Virus record (IMG/VR): IMGVR_UViG_3300013132_000173
Span: 1 to 30,571 of that record
Direction: 5' to 3' (one strand)
DNA: 30,571 nucleotides
From: a virus
Below the pieces are notes generated by a model. That model saw nothing but the letters and a program-made list of their open reading frames with translations. It made no database searches and was not told where the DNA came from. Positions 15,122 through 20,911 of this stretch are shown here, piece by piece (within the stretch, counting starts at the first letter, position 1; the number at the start of each line of letters is the position of its first letter). A program made the translations under genes and the position numbers.

Positions 15122-15160
15122 AAAGCAAGAAGCCCCGGCTGTGGGTAAGCCAGGGCTTCT
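15122..15160 (-). terminator. Intrinsic terminator after H-NS-like gene
   Basis: On the minus strand GAAGCCCTGGCTT...AGCCGGGGCTTC folds into a long GC-rich hairpin (arms 15129-15135 and 15153-15159 plus inner GGCT/AGCC), followed by TTGCTTTTGC. It lies 21 nt after the stop of the H-NS-like gene and 28 nt before the helicase start, so transcription of the helicase unit should depend on read-through or a promoter in this short gap. Confidence 0.7.
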
Positions 15161-15181
15161 CGGTCGTCTCAGCCGTAATGG

Positions 15182-15619
15182 TTACTCTTCGTCAGGAATT
15201 TCGAACTTGCGGCGATCCTTGCCGCGGATCCAGGTGGGCTCCTTGCCGCGCCCAGACCAAGTGACACCAGTGGCAGGATCCCGGTATTTCTGGACCGCCT
15301 TCATGCCCTTGCGCTTGATCTTCAGACCACCAAGGGCATCCACGAGCTCGTCGATGGGGATATGGTGACCAATCACGACATCGACGATCTGTGCGATGAT
15401 CGCTCGCTTCTCAGCTTCCTTCTTCTCACGGATCTTCCGATCGATTTCCTCCTGTCGGCGCTGAAGTTCCGCGACAGTCAGGTCATCCAGTTTCGGATCG
15501 GTTTCCATGATGTGAACGTCTTTGTGTTCAGTGGGTACGGCTGATCCCTCGGTTGCTCGAGGGAAATTTAGGCGCGGTGTGGCAGGAATATCTGGCTCTG
15601 CCCGGTCATCTGCACTCAT
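15182..15619 (-). CDS. H-NS-family DNA-binding protein
   Basis: A 145-residue protein. Residues 40-100 (DDLTVAELQRRQEEIDRKI onward, charged heptads) form the helical oligomerisation region of H-NS proteins, and KYRDPATGVTWSGRGKEPTW (111-130) is the C-terminal DNA-binding loop with the conserved TWSGRG core. H-NS proteins bind AT-rich DNA and silence foreign genes. A phage copy may replace, block or redirect host H-NS or organise the phage's own DNA. ATG 15619 has AAGGAACT before it; an internal ATG at 15508 would give the usual H-NS N-terminus but has no ribosome-binding site, so about 37 residues are an extra N-terminal extension. Closed by an intrinsic terminator. Confidence 0.88.
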   Translation of the reverse strand: MSADDRAEPDIPATPRLNFPRATEGSAVPTEHKDVHIMETDPKLDDLTVAELQRRQEEIDRKIREKKEAEKRAIIAQIVDVVIGHHIPIDELVDALGGLKIKRKGMKAVQKYRDPATGVTWSGRGKEPTWIRGKDRRKFEIPDEE

Positions 15620-15719
15620 AATTTCAGTTCCTTAATGGATCGTCATTGTGGCTCGCTCCATTGTGGCCTGAGACAGACTCGCAGCCGGTTAGGGGTTTCA
15701 CAGACCTTTTCGACTCACG

Positions 15720-15755
15720 ATTATCCTGTCAAGCCTGAATCACATATTCAGGCTT
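15720..15755 (-). promoter_or_regulatory. Hairpin plus GATAATC upstream of H-NS-like gene
   Basis: AAGCCTGAAT (15731-15740) pairs with ATTCAGGCTT (15746-15755), loop CACAT. On the minus strand the hairpin follows the HTH gene and leads into GACAGGATAATCGTG (GATAAT at 15725-15720). There is no T-run, so termination is uncertain; the GATAAT matches the genome's intergenic motif. Confidence 0.4.
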
Positions 15756-15770
15756 AATGGGCGGAAAATA

Positions 15771-16079
15771 TCAGGCAGCCGGGTCCGTAGGCTTCCGGTT
15801 GAGGAAAGCCTGGATCAGCAACGCCTTGATGAAGTCCTTGACCGAATATCCAGGCCCCAGCTGGTTGGTCAACCAGGTCTGCTGGGCTGGACTGAGGGCC
15901 TCGTAAACGTCCTCCATGAAGGCACGCCGTGTGTCTGCAGGGGTAATGCCAAGGGCCTTGAGTCGGCCGCTGACGGTGGTGTGATGGACGCCGACCCGTT
16001 CGGCGATGCCGGACAGAGAGAGGCCGATATTGTTCAGCTCGATGATTTGCGCATCATCAGCCTTACGCTTGTAAGCCAT
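15771..16079 (-). CDS. Small helix-turn-helix DNA-binding protein
   Basis: A 102-residue protein. Residues 8-45 (DAQIIELNNIGLSLSGIAER then VGVHHTTVSGRLKALGI) are a clear resolvase/Homeodomain-like HTH, of the kind that opens transposases and CENP-B-like regulators. The C-terminal half (SPAQQTWLTNQLGPGYSVKD, FIKALLIQAFLNRK) is helical and could dimerise. ATG 16079 follows GGAGCCC and a tandem ATTATC pair (16097-16112) lies directly upstream, so it is a candidate for self-regulation or for binding the motif family across the genome. That link is inference. Confidence 0.75.
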   Translation of the reverse strand: MAYKRKADDAQIIELNNIGLSLSGIAERVGVHHTTVSGRLKALGITPADTRRAFMEDVYEALSPAQQTWLTNQLGPGYSVKDFIKALLIQAFLNRKPTDPAA

Positions 16080-16096
16080 GAAAATGGGCTCCGTGG

Positions 16097-16112
16097 ATTA
16101 TCTCTGATTATC
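16097..16112 (-). promoter_or_regulatory. Tandem ATTATC repeat, 10-bp period
   Basis: ATTATC-TCTG-ATTATC: two direct copies whose starts are exactly 10 bp apart (one helical turn). The minus strand reads GGATAATCAGAGATAATCC. It is only 18 nt before the ATG of the HTH gene, overlapping the end of the upstream gene, which suits an operator at least as well as a promoter -10 element. Confidence 0.5.
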
Positions 16113-16341
16113 CTTCGGCTCTTTGGCCGATTAAGTCCAGGATTTTCGAGATACTATCCCAAGAAATTATGAAAATCACGTCCTTTTCGTAGGCTGTTCC
16201 ATCTTCCGCAAAGATGGTGACGTGCTCAGTCTGGGTCACACGACCAGCATACGCTGCCTTCGAATGCCCGTCAGGCTTTATGGCCACTTGGTGCTGTCGG
16301 AGCTGACGAGCATGCTCTTCCGCGGTGCCTTGGTTATTCAT
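16108..16341 (-). CDS. Hypothetical protein, 77 aa
   Basis: Not recognised. ATG 16341 follows AGGAAC; the frame upstream contains a His run and no better start. N-terminal EEHARQLRQHQVAIKPDGHS is charged and probably helical; the middle VTIFAEDGTAYEKDVIFIIS looks like beta strands. The ATTATC repeat lies in its last codons and just beyond. It follows a strong terminator (16382-16420). Confidence 0.6.
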   Translation of the reverse strand: MNNQGTAEEHARQLRQHQVAIKPDGHSKAAYAGRVTQTEHVTIFAEDGTAYEKDVIFIISWDSISKILDLIGQRAEG

Positions 16342-16381
16342 AGGTGTTCCTAGATGGTGATGGTGGAGAGATGTTCCTCCG

Positions 16382-16420
16382 AGAAAGAAACCCCCACTCA
16401 CCTGGTCGAGTGAGTGGAGG
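16382..16420 (-). terminator. Intrinsic terminator
   Basis: On the minus strand CCTCCACTCAC (16420-16410) pairs with GTGAGTGGGGG (16401-16391) across an 8-nt loop, and TTTCTTTCTC follows. This is a clear rho-independent terminator ending the ThyX unit and the structured region at 16421-16618. Confidence 0.85.
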
Positions 16421-16618
16421 CCCTAGAAGCGTCTGTTCGATGCTCGAGGGTGCCGTACCTCAGTGGGCTTCTGGTACGCCGCCGAGTACAACCCAGCTCT
16501 GACCAACTCGTTCAATAGAACGAGTGGAAGCAAAGCCCCATGTTTCAACAATGTCAACACCTATCGTGTGAAAAAGTGCACTTAAGGTGTTGATATTATT
16601 GAGAAAAACGACAGTTGA
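16421..16618 (-). other. Structured untranslated region after thyX
   Basis: A 198-nt stretch with no gene but three hairpins: TCAACACCT/AGGTGTTGA (about 16552-16594), ACTCGTTC/GAACGAGT with an AATA loop (16506-16525 region) and CGTACC/GGTACG (about 16453-16475). It ends in the intrinsic terminator at 16382-16420. It may be a long 3' untranslated region of the thyX transcript or a separate small RNA. No tRNA fold was found in it. Confidence 0.45.
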
Positions 16619-17554
16619 TTACTGACATTCTCCCGGAAGCATTTTTCGGTATTGGATGAAGCCCTCAAAATTCCCGTGTAGATTGCGGTCTTCCCAGTAG
16701 CCATCGTCAAAGTACCATTCGGCAGCCTGGGCGACGTGTTCGGCCGGCGAGGCATGAAGTGGCGTGGATCCGACTAGCTTATCATGAATTTCAATCGCCT
16801 TCTCGAGGGTCATATCGTAGCCATCGACCGTCTTGTAGGAGGTCGAAGCACAGCGAGCTACCGAGAGCTTTTTCAAGAGATTGACGGCCCGATCCTTGCG
16901 TTCTTCCCAGGTGGTGGCCATGCTGTAGTCCAGAGCCTGCACCCACTCCCCCCGCTGGATAAACGGAAAGTGCCACTCACCTGGTTCCAGAGTCTGGATG
17001 TTGTCCTCTCGATTGAGCTCCTTGCGGACCTCACGAGCCAGCATGGCAATGTGCGGCTCGGCATCCGAATGGTCCCTGAGCGCCAGGAAGTTTGACCACT
17101 CCGTCGACGAGACCAGCACGGTGATATGAACGAAAGGCTCGAGCAGTCGATTGACGATCTGCTTGTGATAGCCAGCTTCAGAGAAGGCACGGGCCTGCAT
17201 CACCGCGTTGTCCCGTGCGTATAGCCAGGCTTCTTCGTTGGTCCCCAGAATCCCACCTTCGATTGGCTCCAGACTGCGGTAGCGCATCACCGGAGCAGCG
17301 CATTCCTCCGTCGCCTGCATGCCTTTCTGGTTCTTGCCCCAGTAGAGCGGCACGGCAGGATTGTCGAGCACGTCCTGGATCAACTTGGCGACCGGGATGG
17401 CCCGGCTGCTGGCAGCATTACGGCTGAAGACACGATGCGTCATCAGTTCGGCATGGATCCAGCGGGGGTACCGGAGCAGCAGTGTCGAGAGAACCTTGTC
17501 GGGGCGCTGGCTGTGCCGGCTGCGGAGGATTGTAGTGGTGGAGATGGCGGTCAT
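16619..17554 (-). CDS. thyX: FAD-dependent thymidylate synthase
   Basis: A 311-residue ThyX. Residues 28-53 hold RYPRWIHAELMTHR and RVFSRNAASSRAIP: the ThyX signature RHRxxSxNxxSxR is present with the first Arg replaced by Thr, as is usual in the phage branch. NRLLEPFVHITVLVSSTEWS with NFLALRDHSDAEPHIAMLAR is the second conserved block (flavin/dUMP site), and the C-terminus (HASPAEHVAQAAE, NFEGFIQYRKML) also fits. ThyX makes dTMP from dUMP with methylene-tetrahydrofolate, NADPH and FAD. A dCMP deaminase that supplies dUMP lies upstream in the same unit. ATG 17554 overlaps the upstream stop (ATGA), so it is coupled. Confidence 0.92.
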   Translation of the reverse strand: MTAISTTTILRSRHSQRPDKVLSTLLLRYPRWIHAELMTHRVFSRNAASSRAIPVAKLIQDVLDNPAVPLYWGKNQKGMQATEECAAPVMRYRSLEPIEGGILGTNEEAWLYARDNAVMQARAFSEAGYHKQIVNRLLEPFVHITVLVSSTEWSNFLALRDHSDAEPHIAMLAREVRKELNREDNIQTLEPGEWHFPFIQRGEWVQALDYSMATTWEERKDRAVNLLKKLSVARCASTSYKTVDGYDMTLEKAIEIHDKLVGSTPLHASPAEHVAQAAEWYFDDGYWEDRNLHGNFEGFIQYRKMLPGECQ

Positions 17555-17730
17555 GGTGTTGAGGCTTTCAGACGTTGCAGGCTGGCATGCCAGCGATCGA
17601 ATTCTCGAATGTGCTCTCGGTAGCTGTCGATAAACCCCAGCTCCAATGCGAAAGCGGCCCTTCGGCGAGCTCCGGCCATCCAGTCTAGGCGGAGCATCAT
17701 GTCCCGTCGACGTACCGCTTCTCGGGTCAT
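17551..17730 (-). CDS. Hypothetical small basic protein, 59 aa
   Basis: Not recognised. Arg-rich, probably helical (TREAVRRRDMMLRLDWMAGA, RRRAAFALELGFIDS, YREHIREFDRWHASLQRLKA). Start ATG 17730 shares a base with the stop of the tiny upstream gene (TGATG) and the stop overlaps the thyX start, so it is one link in a chain of coupled genes. Confidence 0.6.
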   Translation of the reverse strand: MTREAVRRRDMMLRLDWMAGARRRAAFALELGFIDSYREHIREFDRWHASLQRLKASTP

Positions 17731-17828
17731 CACTCGGATCTTATGATGAAGATGGGGTGCTCAGCCTCGACGATGATCGAGGCGACCTCCTCGGCGAACT
17801 GCCGGACGATCACAGTGAATTTGGGCAT
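17730..17828 (-). CDS. Very small coupled gene, 32 aa
   Basis: A 32-codon frame starting at ATG 17828: MPKFTVIVRQFAEEVASIIV then EAEHPIFIIRSE, stop TGA 17732-17730. It exactly fills the space between two genes, with one-base stop/start overlaps (TGATG) on both sides, which argues strongly that it is translated. The content looks like a beta strand, an amphipathic helix and a second strand. Function unknown. Confidence 0.6.
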   Translation of the reverse strand: MPKFTVIVRQFAEEVASIIVEAEHPIFIIRSE

Positions 17829-18265
17829 CAGACGTTGATCCTCTCGCAGAGATTATTGATGGTGTTGTCGTTCATTAGGGCGTTTTTGCCGCCATCGGTG
17901 GCAATCTCGAGCAGTCCATCGTTGATGTAGGCAGCGCCGTCGTTCACCACGTCGTTCCACAACCGCAGGGCAGCGAGGATCATGTCGCGTTCAACAGGCT
18001 TGAGCCGCAAATCCACGTAGTCGTAGGCATCGTGGATCTGTTTGACTGCTGCCTCGAAGTTCTCAGCCGTGATCTCCTTGGTGCGATCTTCGAAGAACTC
18101 AGCGTCGTCGAACTCGGGGACGTTTCCGTTGGGTGTCCAGGTTACGATGTTTCGGGTCGTCCAGGCGCTGGCGCGCTGTAGTGCTTCAGCTGGATCAGAC
18201 GCTTCGACGACCCCACTGTATTCGATGTAAGCATCCTGGCCTTTTACGACCTCAAAGAATGGCAT
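17828..18265 (-). CDS. Hypothetical protein, 145 aa
   Basis: Not recognised. ATG 18265 begins MPFFEVVKGQDAYIEYSGVV, followed by EASDPAEALQRASAW and an acidic middle (VPEFDDAEFFEDRTKEI), reminiscent of small phage proteins with a sandwich fold at the N-terminus. The C-terminal half is helical (DMILAALRLWNDVVNDGAAY). No catalytic motif. It overlaps the end of the GcrA-like gene by 14 nt and is coupled to the 32-residue gene downstream. Confidence 0.65.
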   Translation of the reverse strand: MPFFEVVKGQDAYIEYSGVVEASDPAEALQRASAWTTRNIVTWTPNGNVPEFDDAEFFEDRTKEITAENFEAAVKQIHDAYDYVDLRLKPVERDMILAALRLWNDVVNDGAAYINDGLLEIATDGGKNALMNDNTINNLCERINV

Positions 18266-18776
18266 TGGGATTTCTCTTGATGGTGTTGCGATCCAGATGG
18301 TGGGGGCAGTACCGCGCACCTGATCCGCACGGCATTCCGCAAAAGAGGTGCGTCTCACCTTTCTTCGGATTGTTGACTGGCCAATGACACTGCTGCTGGG
18401 TAAGCTGTTCCAGCGTCAGATGCATCGAGGCCGCGTCGTACTCCACACCACCGGGAGGGATTCGAACCTGGTGTGCAGGGTGCTTAGGAGGGGCAGCCTC
18501 CATCGTCACTGTCTTGGACAAGACAGCCACCTTGTTTGACCCCTTTGGGATCTTGCGCCGCGTCTTGTCTGCGTGTGGGTGTGTGTCGCCATTGAGAGGG
18601 TGCGTCTTCTTCAGCACCGGATTGCGGGTGTACAGTCCCAGCAGAGAATTGCGGCTGACGGCGTACCCCTGTGTCGACGCGATCTTGCCTGCCAGGGTAG
18701 TTGCAGAGCATCGCTCGAACCAATGCTTTTGGATCAGCTCAATCCTCGAAGTCCGATCAAGAGACTGCCAGGTCAT
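18252..18776 (-). CDS. GcrA-family cell-cycle regulator
   Basis: A 174-residue protein. ATG 18776 follows AGAAGG. Residues 1-50 (RIELIQKHWFERCSATTLAG, YAVSRNSLLGLYTR) form the N-terminal HTH that in GcrA recognises methylated GANTC-type promoters. A long basic linker follows, and the C-terminus has the GcrA sigma-factor-binding pattern: LTLEQLTQQQCHWPVNNPKK, HLFCGMPCGSGARYCPHHLD, with Cys 130, 146, 150 and 157. GcrA binds the primary sigma factor and activates transcription in alphaproteobacteria. A phage copy could steer host RNA polymerase. The linker gene sequence contains a tRNA T-arm-like GGTTCGAATCC (about 18451-18475). It overlaps the deaminase gene by 20 nt. Confidence 0.82.
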   Translation of the reverse strand: MTWQSLDRTSRIELIQKHWFERCSATTLAGKIASTQGYAVSRNSLLGLYTRNPVLKKTHPLNGDTHPHADKTRRKIPKGSNKVAVLSKTVTMEAAPPKHPAHQVRIPPGGVEYDAASMHLTLEQLTQQQCHWPVNNPKKGETHLFCGMPCGSGARYCPHHLDRNTIKRNPNAIL

Positions 18777-19212
18777 CTGAAACCTTCTCGGGATGGTAAG
18801 GATTGAGCTGGACCCAGGCTTCACTGAACATCTGGGTGGCGGCCTGGAATTCCTCAGAAGGCATGCTTGTGGCACCGGGACCGAAGACGACCTTGGCAAT
18901 TCCAGCCTGGATCAACGTTCGGGCACAGGATGAGCAGCACATGTGAGTCACATAGACAGTGCAGCCTTTGGTATGGATGCCTTCTCGAGCCGCAAAGGCG
19001 ATCAGGTTGGCTTCGGCATGGGAGGCGAACAGATATTTGGTTGGCCTCTGACGACGAGCCTCGGTATCGATCACGCCCTTGGGCGGACCGTTGTAGGCTG
19101 TGAGGCGAACCTCCCCATCGGATCCAACGAGAATGGCGCCCACCTTGGTGCTGTCCTTGGACTTGAGGGCGGCGTGTTGGGCAAAGCCCATGTAGTAGTC
19201 CTGCCAGTTCAT
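18757..19212 (-). CDS. Deoxycytidylate (dCMP) deaminase
   Basis: A 151-residue protein starting at ATG 19212 after CAGGAACC; the frame runs upstream into the tRNA-like element but that part is not protein-like. Zinc site: HAEANLIAFAAREG at 65-78 gives His 65 and catalytic Glu 67; CSSCARTLIQAGI from 93 gives Cys 93 and Cys 96. The N-terminal STKVGAILVGSDGEV and YNGPPKGVIDT fit the dCMP deaminase family and its substrate loop. It converts dCMP to dUMP for ThyX, in the same direction downstream. A 20-nt overlap couples it to the GcrA-like gene. Confidence 0.9.
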   Translation of the reverse strand: MNWQDYYMGFAQHAALKSKDSTKVGAILVGSDGEVRLTAYNGPPKGVIDTEARRQRPTKYLFASHAEANLIAFAAREGIHTKGCTVYVTHMCCSSCARTLIQAGIAKVVFGPGATSMPSEEFQAATQMFSEAWVQLNPYHPEKVSDDLAVS

Positions 19213-19240
19213 GGCGCTGGTTCCTGTTGAAAAAGGTGAT

Positions 19241-19329
19241 GGCCCCGGGAGGATTTGAACCTCAGCGGTCTTGCGACACATCGGATCCCTGTGGAGGTAG
19301 CGGCAGCTCGCCTGGCTGCTTCCGGGGCC
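19241..19329 (-). tRNA. Degenerate tRNA-like element (89 nt)
   Basis: On the minus strand GGCCCCGG (19329-19322) pairs with CCGGGGCC (19248-19241) like an acceptor stem, followed by A. The 3' arm GAGG-TTCAAAT-CCTC is a textbook T-arm, and GCAGC-CAGGCGA-GCTGC resembles a D-position arm. The middle contains a GTC-GCAA-GAC tetraloop hairpin and CACA...TGTG, but no 5-bp anticodon stem with U33 can be formed, so the anticodon cannot be assigned. The length suits a tRNA with a long variable arm. CCA is not encoded. It is either a decayed tRNA or a tRNA mimic. It ends 28 nt before the deaminase start. Confidence 0.4.
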
Positions 19330-19336
19330 TTGGGAT

Positions 19337-19419
19337 TAGGTGACTCTCGTCGTGTGGCGGAATACTCGCCGCGGCAGTCGCCCCTATCGGCTTCACTGCA
19401 CCGCTCAGAGAATCACCTA
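19337..19419 (-). other. Cruciform-like RNA stem with 12-bp base
   Basis: On the minus strand TAGGTGATTCTC (19419-19408) pairs with GAGAGTCACCTA (19348-19337), one wobble. Inside are GCGG(tg)CAGT paired with ACTGCCGC and a small GGCG-AGTATTC-CGCC hairpin with a 7-nt loop. This gives a multi-branched fold of tRNA-like outline directly after the VWA gene and before the tRNA-like element. No T-run follows. Role unknown; RNA processing or translation control of dCMP deaminase is possible. Confidence 0.5.
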
Positions 19420-19424
19420 AAGGC

Positions 19425-20639
19425 TTATCCGTTCAGGTGGAAAATGGACCCATGGGGGACCACTGCACTCCGGTTGTTGAGTACGATCCAGATGATAGGA
19501 ATATGCGCTGCTTCGATGGGTAAGGCTTCCATCGGGTTGCACTGCAGATCGGAGAAGATCACCACCGCAGAGGGCTTGTGTTTGATGATGTGGTCACGCA
19601 CACAAACCAGAGAGGTACCACCTCGACCCACGATCTTCACTTCCTCGAAAGGGTCTTCCTTCAGGAAGACGTCCTCCTTCTGGATGATCGTGTCGAACTG
19701 GACCATCGTCATCTTCTCGGGCTGGAAGTAGTCGTGGACGTGCTTGAACTCCGAGTTGAACCGGACGGCGTCAGCATCGCTGATCGAGCCGGACACATCC
19801 TCATAATAGATGATGTGTGCGAGACCGTTGTATTCCTCCTGCAATGACGGCAAGTAGAGTTCCTGATATCGCCGGTTCGGCCTGGCCCAGCTGTAGTCGC
19901 TGCCGCCCAACTCATTGAAGAAATTGAACAGGGCCTTGTCCCAGTCGATCTTGGGCTGGAGGAACCGGCTCAACGTCACCTCGATGTCCTCAAGAACATT
20001 TCCACCTGCCAGCTTTGCCTGGTGTGCGGCCGAGATAACATTGCTCAGAGCATTGTGCATCATGGCCTGGTGGGTGTCGGTTTCCTCTGGCTCAACCAGA
20101 TCCGACGCATCATACCCACCTGTATTGGGGTCGATGAGCCACGGCGTATTCCATGGCATTGCCGGTGAAGGCTGTTGCGGTCCAAGGGAGGCGATGATCT
20201 CATTACGCTCCCGGATCAGGTCATCGTAGATGTCCTCGGTGACCCAGTTCTCGTACTTGAAGTTGTGCCAGGGCTTGAAGCCCTTGAAGCTGTAGCCTTC
20301 CCGGATCAGGGTGTTGTTGATCCAGATGTCCGCAGCATAGTTCCAGATCTCCGGATCTCTGGATCCTCGACGCAGCATGTCGAGTCTGGCGGGATGCCAG
20401 AGCTCGTGCATCAGGATGGTCTTCCTGGTCTCTACTGGCATAGCCAGGAAGAAATGCGGGTTCCAGAGCAGAGACACGCCGTCGGTACAGGCGGTTTGGA
20501 TATCCGTGACCCAGGAGAAGTTCAGCGAGCACATGAGCGGGCCGAGAAAAGCGGCGTTCTTGTTCAGAAACACCTGGGTCTTGGTCCGATCCATCTCGCG
20601 ATCGAGCATGGTGTAGTCGATGTCGGGCAACTGGCTCAT
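19425..20639 (-). CDS. Metallopeptidase-like/VWA protein (N4 gp25-like)
   Basis: A 404-residue protein starting at ATG 20639 after AGGAGA. The N-terminal half holds HELWH at 78-82 in the pattern ILMHELWHPARLDMLRRG followed by WNYAADIWINN, the zinc-peptidase-like domain of the DUF2201 family. The C-terminal half is a VWA-like domain with DVSGS at 281-285 (MIDAS-type), then RGGTSLVCVRDHI and AVVIFSDLQCNP. In N4 and relatives gene 25 lies beside the AAA ATPase gene 24, as here. Such MoxR/VWA pairs often act as metal-insertion or remodelling chaperones; their role in N4 infection is unknown. The start overlaps the small upstream gene (ATGA). Confidence 0.85.
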   Translation of the reverse strand: MSQLPDIDYTMLDREMDRTKTQVFLNKNAAFLGPLMCSLNFSWVTDIQTACTDGVSLLWNPHFFLAMPVETRKTILMHELWHPARLDMLRRGSRDPEIWNYAADIWINNTLIREGYSFKGFKPWHNFKYENWVTEDIYDDLIRERNEIIASLGPQQPSPAMPWNTPWLIDPNTGGYDASDLVEPEETDTHQAMMHNALSNVISAAHQAKLAGGNVLEDIEVTLSRFLQPKIDWDKALFNFFNELGGSDYSWARPNRRYQELYLPSLQEEYNGLAHIIYYEDVSGSISDADAVRFNSEFKHVHDYFQPEKMTMVQFDTIIQKEDVFLKEDPFEEVKIVGRGGTSLVCVRDHIIKHKPSAVVIFSDLQCNPMEALPIEAAHIPIIWIVLNNRSAVVPHGSIFHLNG

Positions 20640-20911
20640 GACCAAGTCTCCTGGAGAAATTTCTGATATACCTGAGGAACATAGGCGTTGTTGACCGATG
20701 ACAGGGTGCGCTCGTCTTCGGTAACGAAAACACCCCGATTGTGGTGCGGGAGGGCAATGACGAACTCGCGTCGATCATTGTACCCTCCCCAATGCTGCCA
20801 GTTGATGGCTCGCATGGCGTCTTCTCTTGAACCGTACCCCTCGAGCCAAAGGGGAAAGCCGGCGTGTCCATCCTGGTCTACTGCCAAGACATAGAGCCGG
20901 CGTTTGGCCAT
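20636..20911 (-). CDS. Hypothetical protein, 91 aa, between AAA and VWA genes
   Basis: Not recognised. MAKRRLYVLAVDQDGHAGFP, then GSREDAMRAINWQHWGGYND, suggests a small alpha/beta protein. ATG 20911 shares one base with the stop of the AAA ATPase gene (TGATG), and its own stop overlaps the VWA start (ATGA), so the three are translated together. It may be an adaptor of the AAA/VWA system, by position only. Confidence 0.65.
   Translation of the reverse strand: MAKRRLYVLAVDQDGHAGFPLWLEGYGSREDAMRAINWQHWGGYNDRREFVIALPHHNRGVFVTEDERTLSSVNNAYVPQVYQKFLQETWS

Noticed and set aside
18451-18475. tRNA gene suggested by GGTTCGAATCC
   Set aside because: It lies inside the GcrA-like gene; flanking bases do not pair into a T-stem beyond two base pairs and no acceptor stem is present. 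The similarity is probably chance, though a tRNA-derived insert in the linker is not excluded.
19213-19281. N-terminal extension of dCMP deaminase
   Set aside because: The extra residues are translated tRNA-like sequence; ATG 19212 has its own ribosome-binding site and the usual family N-terminus.
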